From the NCBI GenBank assembly GCA_007121565.1, contig SKKI01000335.1, forward strand, positions 1 through 5,670: DNA of 5,670 nucleotides, written 5' to 3'. This document shows, piece by piece, positions 1 to 5,446 of the stretch. Every line of letters begins with the position of its first letter. Position 1 is the first letter of the stretch. Below the pieces are notes generated by a model, which had not been told where the DNA came from, did not search any database, and saw nothing but the letters and a program-made list of their open reading frames with translations. Both the position numbers and the translations under genes were made by a program. This DNA comes from Phycisphaerae bacterium (GTDB taxonomy: Bacteria; Planctomycetota; Phycisphaerae; Sedimentisphaerales; Anaerohalosphaeraceae).

Positions 1-183
1 CTGCTCGACGATCTCATCGCCGCTTTTGACCTGGTACATTTGCAGATACTCAAAAATCGGCCCGTCGTATTCGACAAAGCCGTTGCGCAGCGAGACCGCC
101 TTCCAGCCGTCGCTGAGAAAGTTGCGAACCGCCATCTGCGGCGGATAAAAATCACGCGTCCCCTTGACCGGTGGTATTTTCAT
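1..183 (-). CDS. hisS: Histidyl-tRNA synthetase, N-terminal part (cut by window edge)
   Basis: Class II aminoacyl-tRNA synthetase that charges tRNA-His with histidine in the cytoplasm. Only the first 61 codons are visible; the gene runs off the left edge. The translation starts MKIPPVKGTRDFYP. The VKGTRDFYP stretch (residues 6-14) is the hallmark N-terminus of HisRS and leads into motif 1. It is followed by GFVEYDGPIFE (about 35-45) and KSGDEIVEQ (53-61), which match the family pattern of G-F-x-E-Y-x-x-P and K-S-G-E. The ATG at 181-183 sits directly before this conserved start, but no clear Shine-Dalgarno is visible upstream. It lies 14 nt downstream of the YkgJ-family gene on the same strand, so translation may rely on read-through from that gene. 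Identification is firm from the N-terminus alone; completeness cannot be judged. Confidence 0.93.
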   Translation of the reverse strand, partial: MKIPPVKGTRDFYPPQMAVRNFLSDGWKAVSLRNGFVEYDGPIFEYLQMYQVKSGDEIVEQ

Positions 184-197
184 AAATGCAGTCTTTT

Positions 198-671
198 TTA
201 CTTTGTTCTAGACTTCTTCTTGGCTTTTTTCTTGCGTTTCGGCGTTTGGAGTTTGTCGAATACCTTTGGGCCGAACTTGATCCGCATATACGCTTCCATC
301 TGCTTGTCGTCGGTAAAATGCAGCTCGTAGCCGTACTCGTTGCCGGTCAGATCGCAGCCGTCGGTATCATACGCCCGGCAGATCTTAGGCCGCATCTCGT
401 ACATCTGACAGCGATAGTCTTTTTCCGAGACATACCGGCATTTGTTGTTGACGTTCAAATACCACTGACCGTCCTCGACAAACACCGTGGTGTTCTCGTG
501 GCACAGATACCAGCGAATATCATCGTAGTCTTTCCAGTCTTCCGGGTTGTCCAGCGGCAGCGCAAAATAGCGGCAGCACCTGCCGTTGCACTTGGCGCAG
601 GCCGGCGTCATTTTGCTCGCGGCGGTGGTCTTTGCTTTTGTTTTACTTTTTTTGGCTTTGGTCGGCGTCAT
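198..671 (-). CDS. YkgJ-family cysteine-cluster (putative zinc/iron-chelating) protein
   Basis: 157-aa soluble protein of the YkgJ/CxxCxxCC family (Pfam PF03692), predicted to bind a metal ion or Fe-S cluster; the exact role is unknown for most members. Visible cysteines are C25-x2-C28-x3-C32-C33 near the N-terminus, then C57, C78, C88, C98 and C106. The second half carries the family pattern CQMYEMRPKICRAYDTDGC (88-106). The N-terminus (MTPTKAKKSKTKAKTTAASK) and the C-terminus (KRKKKAKKKSRTK) are both lysine-rich and low-complexity, which is unusual for the family core. A second Met at residue 21 (position 611), immediately before the first CxxC, is an alternative start. I kept the upstream ATG because an AGAG-like weak ribosome-binding site and a promoter-like sequence precede it. 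Probably co-transcribed with hisS downstream; no functional link between the two is known to me. Confidence 0.85.
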   Translation of the reverse strand: MTPTKAKKSKTKAKTTAASKMTPACAKCNGRCCRYFALPLDNPEDWKDYDDIRWYLCHENTTVFVEDGQWYLNVNNKCRYVSEKDYRCQMYEMRPKICRAYDTDGCDLTGNEYGYELHFTDDKQMEAYMRIKFGPKVFDKLQTPKRKKKAKKKSRTK

Positions 672-697
672 TAAAATCGTCTCTGGGGTTTAACAAC

Positions 698-726
698 ATT
701 ACAATAGGTCCTTACGGCAACTTGAA
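698..726 (-). promoter_or_regulatory. Candidate sigma-70-type promoter for the YkgJ-hisS pair
   Basis: On the minus strand a TTCAAG box (721-726) is separated by exactly 17 nt from TGTAAT (698-703, 5 of 6 to TATAAT). Transcription would start near 691, about 20 nt before the ATG at 671. The -35 match is poor, so this rests mainly on spacing and the -10 box. Confidence 0.35.
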
Positions 727-821
727 AACGCGTTCAAAAAGACGCATTTTAGATAAAATTCTGTTCCCGTCAAGGGCATAGTTGACCTGTGTACGGCCGG
801 GCGCCCATCCGAGCCGTTTAT

Positions 822-870
822 GGTCAATGTGCCGTATTCAAGAAGATCAAATTTTAGTTGACCGGCACAT
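822..870. repeat. Interleaved inverted repeats in the divergent spacer
   Basis: GGTCAA (822-827) is the reverse complement of TTGACC (858-863), and ATGTGCCG (827-834) is the reverse complement of CGGCACAT (863-870). A further TTGACC copy lies at 782-787, with the palindrome GGGCGCCC at 799-806. The two arm pairs are not nested, so they cannot all form one hairpin. The right-hand arms cover the -35 box of the candidate forward promoter, as an operator might. It could also be coincidence. The rest of the 288-nt spacer shows no gene. Confidence 0.35.
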
Positions 871-886
871 CAGTTGCCGCTATGTT
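858..886 (+). promoter_or_regulatory. Candidate sigma-70-type promoter for the AI-2E family gene
   Basis: TTGACC (858-863, 5 of 6 to consensus) is followed after exactly 17 nt by TATGTT (881-886, 4 of 6). Transcription would begin near 893, giving a leader of roughly 67 nt before the ATG at 960. An alternative is the extended -10 sequence TGATATGAT at 925-933, which would give a very short leader but has no good -35 box. Confidence 0.42.
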
Positions 887-959
887 AAATGCAGGTCATT
901 GTTGAAGGGTTGGTCGCAATCGCCTGATATGATTTAAATAAAGAACCGAAAAGTCGAGA

Positions 960-2075
960 ATGAACTTACCGACAGACCCGAATATTCAGGATCTCGAAGG
1001 GCAGTTGCCCCCGTCGATCGGATTGTCGTACCCTACCAAATTTCTGCTGACGGCCGCTTCGTTTGTCGTCGTTGTTGCAGGGATGCAGGCGGCGGTGGAC
1101 ATCATTATTCCGTTTCTTTTGGCGGTCTTTTTGGCGATCATCAGTACCCCCGCCCTGTTCTGGATGAAAAAAAGAAGGATTACGACTTTCTTTGCCATAC
1201 TCATTATATCGTTGGTCATTTTGGCGATCGGTATCCTTGTCGGCTCCGTGCTGGCGGTGTCTGTGGCCGATTTCACCCGTTCCCTGCCCGAGTATGCCAA
1301 AAATCTCGAAGAATCGGGTGCGATCGTAATTGACTGGCTGGAAGAAAGAGGGATGGAAGTTGAAGAGCCGATTCGCGATTTTATCAAGCCTGATGCCGCT
1401 GTTGTGGTCCGATTTACACGGGTTCTGCTGGATCAATTGGGGACGCTGCTGCGAAACGGGTTTCTGATTTACCTGATGCTGGTGTTCATGCTGATGGAGG
1501 CCTCGGCCCTGCCGAGCAAGATTCGCGACGCCATCGGCTCTGAGGATACCTTTGAAAACCTTGCCCAGATCGCCCGCAGCGTCAAGCGTTATCTCGGGCT
1601 CAAGACAGCAGTGAGCCTGGTCACCGGTCTGCTGATTATGGGCTGGCTGATGATTTGGGATGTCAGTTATCCGCTTGTCTGGGGACTGATTGCATTTCTG
1701 ATGAACTTTGTTCCGAATATCGGCTCGATCATCGCCGCCGTTCCCGCGGTGCTGCTGGCGCTGGTGGAACACGGCCCGGTCGAGGCGATTTTGGTATTGG
1801 TCGGGTACGTGGTGGTCAATGTTTCCATCGGCAACTTTCTTGAGCCGCGGCTGATGGGCCAGCGGCTGGGGCTCTCGACACTGGTGGTCTTTTTGTCGTT
1901 GATCTTCTGGGGCTGGGTCCTGGGGCCGATGGGGATGCTGCTGTCGGTTCCGCTGACGATGACCGTCAAAATCGCTTTGCAGACCAACCGGGAAACCCGC
2001 TGGATGGCGATGCTGATGGGGGCCTACAATCCCCCGACGAGCGGCGATGAGCAGTCCGAATCGACCGACAAATAA
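960..2075 (+). CDS. AI-2E family transporter (PerM/TqsA-like membrane protein)
   Basis: 371-aa polytopic inner-membrane protein of the AI-2E transporter family (formerly UPF0118). Characterised members export autoinducer-2 (TqsA) or act as Na+(Li+)/H+ antiporters, so the substrate cannot be assigned here. Hydrophobic stretches lie at about 26-43, 45-66, 74-103, 161-180, 218-233, 236-253, 255-270, 275-292, 306-322 and 324-341. A soluble segment at about 104-160 follows the third one, as is typical. The family signature is clear in the second half: FVPNIGSIIAAVPA (250-263), NFLEPRLMGQRLGLS (292-306) and the GPMGMLLSVPLT stretch (322-333). Length is normal. The acidic, hydrophilic tail after about residue 355 is probably cytoplasmic. 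Only a weak purine-rich sequence (AAGTCGAG) precedes the ATG. The gene stands alone on the plus strand, and its TAA directly abuts the stop of the convergent ABC ATPase gene. Confidence 0.9.
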   Translation: MNLPTDPNIQDLEGQLPPSIGLSYPTKFLLTAASFVVVVAGMQAAVDIIIPFLLAVFLAIISTPALFWMKKRRITTFFAILIISLVILAIGILVGSVLAVSVADFTRSLPEYAKNLEESGAIVIDWLEERGMEVEEPIRDFIKPDAAVVVRFTRVLLDQLGTLLRNGFLIYLMLVFMLMEASALPSKIRDAIGSEDTFENLAQIARSVKRYLGLKTAVSLVTGLLIMGWLMIWDVSYPLVWGLIAFLMNFVPNIGSIIAAVPAVLLALVEHGPVEAILVLVGYVVVNVSIGNFLEPRLMGQRLGLSTLVVFLSLIFWGWVLGPMGMLLSVPLTMTVKIALQTNRETRWMAMLMGAYNPPTSGDEQSESTDK

Positions 2076-2912
2076 TCATTGAAAATCTGCCGGCAGAAAC
2101 TGCGTCTCAAACCGTGTGCCGCCCAGGCGCAGCGCGGCCAATTCCGCCTGGCCGACTTTGCCCTGGATGAACTGCTGGACAAGATCGTTGGGATGCTCGC
2201 GAATGTGCCCTGCGTTGCCGTCAGCGATCACCTTGCCCTTATGCAGCATAATGATGCGGTCGGCAATCTTGTAGGCGCTGTTCATATCGTGGGTCACAAC
2301 AACACTGGTAATCTTCAATTCCTTCTGGAGCTTGATAATCAATTCGTTAATGACGTCGGAGGTGATCGGATCCAGCCCGGTGGTCGGCTCATCGTATAGG
2401 ATGATCTCCGGATTCAGCGCGATCGCGCGGGCCAGTGCAACCCGCTTTCGCTGCCCGCCGGACAGCTCGGCCGGGTAGTGCCGCTGAAAGCCGTCCATCC
2501 CCACCACCGCCAGTTTATGTTTGACCAGTTCGTCCAGCGCATTTTCATCAATTGTCTTGATATGCTGGCGGATGGGAAAGACGATATTCTCAAAGACCGA
2601 CAAACTGTCAAACAACGCGCTCATCTGGAAGCAAAAGCCAAAATGAGTGCGGAGTTTGGCCAGTTTTCGTTCGGGCAGATTGTCGATGCGCTGCCCGTCG
2701 AAGAAAACCTTGCCTTTGCTGGGCCGCTCCAGCGCGATCAGATGTTTCATAAACACCGTCTTGCCGCAGCCGCTGGGGCCGATGATCGCGGTGGTTTTGC
2801 CGGCTTCGATCGCCAGCGAAATCGTATCCAGTACGACGCGGCTGCCGAATCGCTTGATGAGTTGTTGAACAACCAGGATGCCGTCGTCGGGATTTACGGT
2901 TTTGCGTGCCAT
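2076..2912 (-). CDS. mlaF: ABC transporter ATP-binding protein, MlaF/Ttg2A type
   Basis: 278-aa cytoplasmic ATPase that most resembles MlaF, the energy-coupling subunit of the MlaFEDB phospholipid transporter in the inner membrane of diderm bacteria. All nucleotide-binding motifs are intact: Walker A GPSGCGKT (45-52), Q-loop Q96, signature LSGGQ (150-154), Walker B IILYDE (170-175) and H-loop H208. The MlaF-like stretches are FQMSALFDSLSVFENIVFP (95-113), YPAELSGGQRKRVALARA (146-163) and YDEPTTGLDPITS (173-185). No MlaE permease, MlaD or MlaB gene lies next to it: lexA is upstream, and a convergent unrelated gene is downstream. It begins 9 nt after the lexA stop, with a good AGGA ribosome-binding site that overlaps that stop, so it should be translated from the lexA transcript. 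The MlaF subfamily call is from motif resemblance; a different ABC importer or exporter ATPase is less likely. Confidence 0.88.
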   Translation of the reverse strand: MARKTVNPDDGILVVQQLIKRFGSRVVLDTISLAIEAGKTTAIIGPSGCGKTVFMKHLIALERPSKGKVFFDGQRIDNLPERKLAKLRTHFGFCFQMSALFDSLSVFENIVFPIRQHIKTIDENALDELVKHKLAVVGMDGFQRHYPAELSGGQRKRVALARAIALNPEIILYDEPTTGLDPITSDVINELIIKLQKELKITSVVVTHDMNSAYKIADRIIMLHKGKVIADGNAGHIREHPNDLVQQFIQGKVGQAELAALRLGGTRFETQFLPADFQ

Positions 2913-2919
2913 CGTGCTG

Positions 2920-2923
2920 TCCT
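2920..2923 (-). promoter_or_regulatory. Ribosome-binding site of the MlaF-type gene, overlapping the lexA stop
   Basis: Read on the minus strand, TAGGA contains both the TAG stop of lexA (2922-2924) and the AGGA Shine-Dalgarno (2920-2923), 7 nt before the ATG at 2912. This layout indicates translational coupling. Confidence 0.7.
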
Positions 2924-3608
2924 ATCGTATCGCAAGTCTTCGAATGACGCCCGTGACCACCGCGCGGATAGCGCAATCGGTCGAGATGACAGGCTCAAAG
3001 GCGTCGTTGGCCGGTTGAAGCCGGACGGCGTTGCGGTCTTTGTAAAAGCGTTTGAGTGTGACGGTCTGGCCGTCCAGCAGCGCCACGACAATCTGGCCGT
3101 TTTCAGCCAGCGCCGACGGGCGGCAGACGATATAATCACCGTCATGGATGCCGGCCTCGATCATGCTGCTGCCGGTAACCTGAAGGACAAACTCGCCCTG
3201 CCCGCAGCCCAGCACCGATGCGAGAGAAAACGGCTGCGGCTCTTCGATGGCCTCGATGCCCAGCCCCGCGCACACGCGCCCGGCCAACAGCCACCGGTCG
3301 TCATCGGTTTGAGCCGCCGTCGATTCCGAGCTCGTCCGGCGAACTTCAAGCCGCCGAGCCGTGTCGATGAGCCGCCTTGCCTTTGCCGTCAACTGCAAAG
3401 AGCGTGCCCTGCCGTTGGACCGTGTAATCAGCTTTTTTGCGCGCAGGGCGGCGATGTGTTCGAACACGGTGGGACGGCTTAGACGCAGCGCCTCGGCCAA
3501 TTCCCCAATCGTCGCTGAATAACAGCGGCTGCGTTGAAAGGCTTCGATTTGGGCCAGGACGTCCAGTTGACGCGGCGTGATGTCGGTCGGTTCGGTTGTT
3601 TTCGGCAT
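2922..3608 (-). CDS. lexA: LexA repressor (SOS response, self-cleaving S24 peptidase fold)
   Basis: 228-aa LexA: a DNA-binding repressor of SOS genes that cleaves itself when stimulated by RecA filaments on single-stranded DNA. The N-terminal winged helix-turn-helix starts ITPRQLDVLAQIEAF (10-24), with the probable recognition region LRLSRPTVFEHIAALR (41-56). The C-terminal S24 domain has the scissile Ala114-Gly115 (GRVCAGLG), nucleophile Ser148 in GSSM followed by DGDYIVCRP, and general-base Lys186 in TLKRF. Their spacing (34 and 38 residues) fits E. coli LexA (35 and 37). The linker (about 75-108) is long and rich in Arg, Thr, Ser and Asp, making the protein longer than the 202-aa E. coli form. 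I chose the ATG at 3608 rather than the in-frame ATG at 3692 because AGGAG lies 10 nt upstream and homology begins just after it. It is followed by the MlaF-type gene and preceded by an overlapping small ORF. Confidence 0.93.
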   Translation of the reverse strand: MPKTTEPTDITPRQLDVLAQIEAFQRSRCYSATIGELAEALRLSRPTVFEHIAALRAKKLITRSNGRARSLQLTAKARRLIDTARRLEVRRTSSESTAAQTDDDRWLLAGRVCAGLGIEAIEEPQPFSLASVLGCGQGEFVLQVTGSSMIEAGIHDGDYIVCRPSALAENGQIVVALLDGQTVTLKRFYKDRNAVRLQPANDAFEPVISTDCAIRAVVTGVIRRLAIR

Positions 3609-3909
3609 GGCAAGAGGTCTCCTGTTTAGAATCGGCGGTCGCTTCGCCGCCAGTGCTGCTTGGCGGTGATTGCGGCGGCAGGATGCAGGCAATCTCGGTC
3701 AGCAATTCCGGCTGCACCGTCACGCCCAACAGCTCGGCAAGCGACGTGAGCACACCCCGCAGCGGCGAGTGGGCAGTGCCCTCGGCCGGCGGCCCGTCCC
3801 AATTGTGGACAAAATCACCGCCCGGCCCAAACCGGCACAAAGGCGACTCATTACTTCCTGAATCTTCGCGTCTCATCCGTGACTTTCCTTTTTTGTTGTC
3901 TGCATTCAT
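3346..3909 (-). CDS. Uncharacterised small ORF upstream of and overlapping lexA
   Basis: Open frame of 187 codons from ATG 3909 (a TTG directly precedes it) to a stop at 3346. I recognise no family. The first 13 codons are Lys/Arg-rich. From about residue 25 the codons become strongly G/C at third positions and the protein looks natural: CRFGPGGDFVHNWDG, then a helical-looking LRGVLTSLAELLGVTVQPELLTEIACILPP. This supports real coding for roughly 3630-3840. The last 263 nt overlap lexA on the same strand in another frame. There the residues are Arg/His/Pro-rich and look like a shadow of lexA. A purine-rich AGAGA precedes the ATG. Either the product genuinely reads into lexA, or the true gene ends near 3610-3630 and a frameshift has removed its stop (a TAA exists in the third frame near 3626). 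No signal peptide or membrane segment is seen. Confidence 0.42.
   Translation of the reverse strand: MNADNKKGKSRMRREDSGSNESPLCRFGPGGDFVHNWDGPPAEGTAHSPLRGVLTSLAELLGVTVQPELLTEIACILPPQSPPSSTGGEATADSKQETSCHAENNRTDRHHAASTGRPGPNRSLSTQPLLFSDDWGIGRGAASKPSHRVRTHRRPARKKADYTVQRQGTLFAVDGKGKAAHRHGSAA
3619..3623 (-). promoter_or_regulatory. Shine-Dalgarno site that fixes the lexA start
   Basis: Minus-strand AGGAG at 3619-3623, 10 nt before the ATG at 3608. The upstream in-frame ATG at 3692 would add 28 residues with no resemblance to LexA, so this site decides in favour of the shorter protein. Confidence 0.6.
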
Positions 3910-3960
3910 CAATTCTCTGTCTATAAGAGTCTATCGGCATTTTGCCCGAAAATCCTAACA

Positions 3961-3977
3961 AAAACCGAACGGGTTTT
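3961..3977. terminator. Small inverted repeat after hypA, possible weak terminator or operator
   Basis: AAAACC (3961-3966) and GGTTTT (3972-3977) form a 6-bp stem around a 5-nt loop. On the minus strand the stem runs into GGTTTTTGTT, so it could act as a weak terminator of the hyp operon. The stem has only two G-C pairs, which is poor for a terminator. The same bases contain CGAAC followed by GGGTTTTG, which partly resembles a Gram-positive-type LexA box. Either reading is tentative. Confidence 0.25.
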
Positions 3978-3986
3978 GCAATTTTT

Positions 3987-4015
3987 CAAAGAAAATTTGG
4001 GCCGACTCTTGTCAA
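3987..4015 (-). promoter_or_regulatory. Candidate promoter for the small ORF-lexA-mlaF cluster
   Basis: On the minus strand a perfect TTGACA (4010-4015) lies about 100 nt before the small ORF. The hexamer 17 nt downstream is TCTTTG, a poor -10, and the region is an AT-rich stretch without a clear TATAAT. The -35 box is the only strong part. The 144-nt spacer 3910-4053 contains no other gene-like sequence. Confidence 0.28.
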
Positions 4016-4053
4016 CAGCTTATTGTTCACTATTTCACATTTCTTTATCTCAC

Positions 4054-4407
4054 CTATTCGGACGGGTCCTGGAATTCGATATCTTCCAGCAACAGGGGCG
4101 CATCGGGCTGGAAATCGAACTCGGCGTGCTCGCATTCCGGGCACATCGGCCGGTACACGTCAAAGGCAAACGTCGCCCGGCACTGTCTGCATCGGGCCCG
4201 CAGGGGAATGTGGACAATCTCCAGCCGCATCCCTTCGCACAGCGTGCCCTCGCTGATGCTTTCAAAGGCAAACTGCATCGTCTCGTCGTTGAGCGCGTTG
4301 AACTGGCCGCAGGAAATGCGCGCCGCGATGGGCCGGGCGCCGCCAAGCCGCTCGGCCTGCTCGAGGATTGTGTGCAAAATACTTTCAGCTACCGCCATCT
4401 CGTGCAT
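4054..4407 (-). CDS. hypA: Hydrogenase maturation nickel metallochaperone HypA
   Basis: 117-aa cytoplasmic HypA/HybF-family protein, which with the GTPase HypB delivers Ni2+ to the large subunit of [NiFe]-hydrogenase (and in some bacteria to urease). It begins MHEMAVAESIL; the Met1-His2-Glu3 start is the conserved nickel-binding site. The zinc site is present as C73-x2-C76 (CRQC) and C89-x2-C92 (CPEC). Length is normal for the family. The ATG shares one base with the hypE TGA stop (TGATG), so translation is coupled to hypE. It is the last gene of the visible hypD-hypE-hypA run. No hypB is seen next to it, so its GTPase partner would be encoded elsewhere. Confidence 0.95.
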   Translation of the reverse strand: MHEMAVAESILHTILEQAERLGGARPIAARISCGQFNALNDETMQFAFESISEGTLCEGMRLEIVHIPLRARCRQCRATFAFDVYRPMCPECEHAEFDFQPDAPLLLEDIEFQDPSE

Positions 4408-5423
4408 CAGCAGATCCTCGGCAATTCGCGACCGTAGGGCATCTGCACCACCCGACGCCCGCCGGCTTTGGTCAGCAGTTCCACAATCGGCTCGGTGCCG
4501 GCCGTGACCGTCCCGACCACCTCGGCCCGGCGTCCCAGCGGATGGGTGCGGCAGATCTTCACAACCCGCTCGGCGGCCTCGGCGGCGGCGATGATGACGA
4601 TCTTGCCCTCGTTGGCGATATTCAGCACTTCCAGCCCCAGCATATCGGCCGCGGCCTGCACGGTGCGGTCAATCGGCATCGCCGCCTCATCCAGTTCCAT
4701 CGGCAGGCGGATCTGCTGGGCAATCTCATTGGCCACCGCCGCCAGTCCGCCGCGGGTCGGATCCCGCATAAACTTGATGTCCCGGCCGAATTTGCCGCAC
4801 ACCAGCTCGGCCAGCCCGTTCAGACACGCACAGTCGCTTTCCAGCGAGGACGTAAACGCCAGCCCTTCGCGCTGCGACATAATCGTCATCCCATGATCGC
4901 CCAGTGTGCCGGTGACGATGACCTTATCGCCGACGCTGATGCGCTCAAAGCCGACGTCCACGCCGTCGCGTTTGGCCCCGATGCCGGTTGTGTTGATGAA
5001 TAGACCGTCGGCGGCGCCCTTTTCGACGACCTTGGTATCGCCGGTGACAATGGCCGCGCCGGCGCGTTGGGCGGTATGAGCGGCGCTGTCCAGAATCGCC
5101 TCCAGCAGCGGCATATCAAAACCTTCCTCGATTATCAACGACAAACTCAGCGCCGCAGGTGCCGCCCCGGCCACCGCCAGGTCGTTGACCGTCCCGCAGA
5201 CGGCCAGCTTGCCGATGTCGCCGCCATTAAAGACCAGCGGCTTGACGACAAAACTGTCGGTCGTAAAACAAAGCGTCTCGGCATCGATCGCCACCTGTGC
5301 CGCATCCGTCAGCCGCCCCAGCGCCGCATTGGAAAACCGCGGCACAATGAGCGTACCGATCAATTCGCTCATCAGCCGCCCGCCCCCGCCGTGCGCCAAC
5401 ATTACTTTTTCATTTTCAGCCAT
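4407..5423 (-). CDS. hypE: Hydrogenase maturation protein HypE (thiocarbamoyl dehydratase)
   Basis: 338-aa cytoplasmic enzyme of the AIR-synthase/PurM-like fold. HypF transfers a carbamoyl group to its C-terminal cysteine. HypE then dehydrates this with ATP to a thiocyanate, the source of the CN ligands of the [NiFe] site. The sequence ends PRIC, so the essential C-terminal Cys338 is present. Other family marks are HGGGGRLMSELI (11-22), TTDSFVVKPLVFNGGDIGKL (54-73), GTVNDLAVAGAAP (77-89), TGDTKVV (127-133), LGDHGMTIMSQREGL (174-188) and RDPTRGGLAAVANEIA (220-235). Length is normal. The ATG at 5423 is preceded at short distance (3 nt) by GAGGA. It lies 99 nt after the hypD stop, a gap filled largely by an inverted repeat, and overlaps hypA by one base. 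Confidence 0.96.
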   Translation of the reverse strand: MAENEKVMLAHGGGGRLMSELIGTLIVPRFSNAALGRLTDAAQVAIDAETLCFTTDSFVVKPLVFNGGDIGKLAVCGTVNDLAVAGAAPAALSLSLIIEEGFDMPLLEAILDSAAHTAQRAGAAIVTGDTKVVEKGAADGLFINTTGIGAKRDGVDVGFERISVGDKVIVTGTLGDHGMTIMSQREGLAFTSSLESDCACLNGLAELVCGKFGRDIKFMRDPTRGGLAAVANEIAQQIRLPMELDEAAMPIDRTVQAAADMLGLEVLNIANEGKIVIIAAAEAAERVVKICRTHPLGRRAEVVGTVTAGTEPIVELLTKAGGRRVVQMPYGRELPRIC

Positions 5424-5446
5424 AATTCCTCGTACAAACCGTGTTC

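Noticed and set aside
186..674. Plus-strand open frame of 162 aa opposite the YkgJ-family gene
   Set aside because: The minus strand carries the full conserved cysteine pattern of a known family. The plus-strand product is an antisense reading.
966..1772. Long minus-strand open frame (268 aa) opposite the AI-2E family gene
   Set aside because: Its product is rich in Gln, His, Asn and Arg with no family resemblance, whereas the plus strand gives a clear membrane protein with family motifs. It is an antisense shadow.
2478..3482. Plus-strand open frame of 334 aa across the ATPase-lexA junction
   Set aside because: It runs antisense through two well-identified genes, and its composition is that of a reverse complement frame. 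No motif supports it.
3631..3651. GGCGG...CCGCC inverted repeat upstream of lexA
   Set aside because: Only 5-bp arms in GC-rich, probably coding DNA and no T-run on either strand; not supported as a terminator.
3925..4010. 7-bp inverted pair AAGAGTC (3925-3931) and GACTCTT (4004-4010)
   Set aside because: The arms are short and 72 nt apart in AT-rich DNA, so chance is a sufficient explanation.
4368..5003. Plus-strand open frame of 211 aa opposite hypE
   Set aside because: Rich in Gly, His, Gln and Arg and antisense to an unmistakable hypE; a shadow of high-GC coding.
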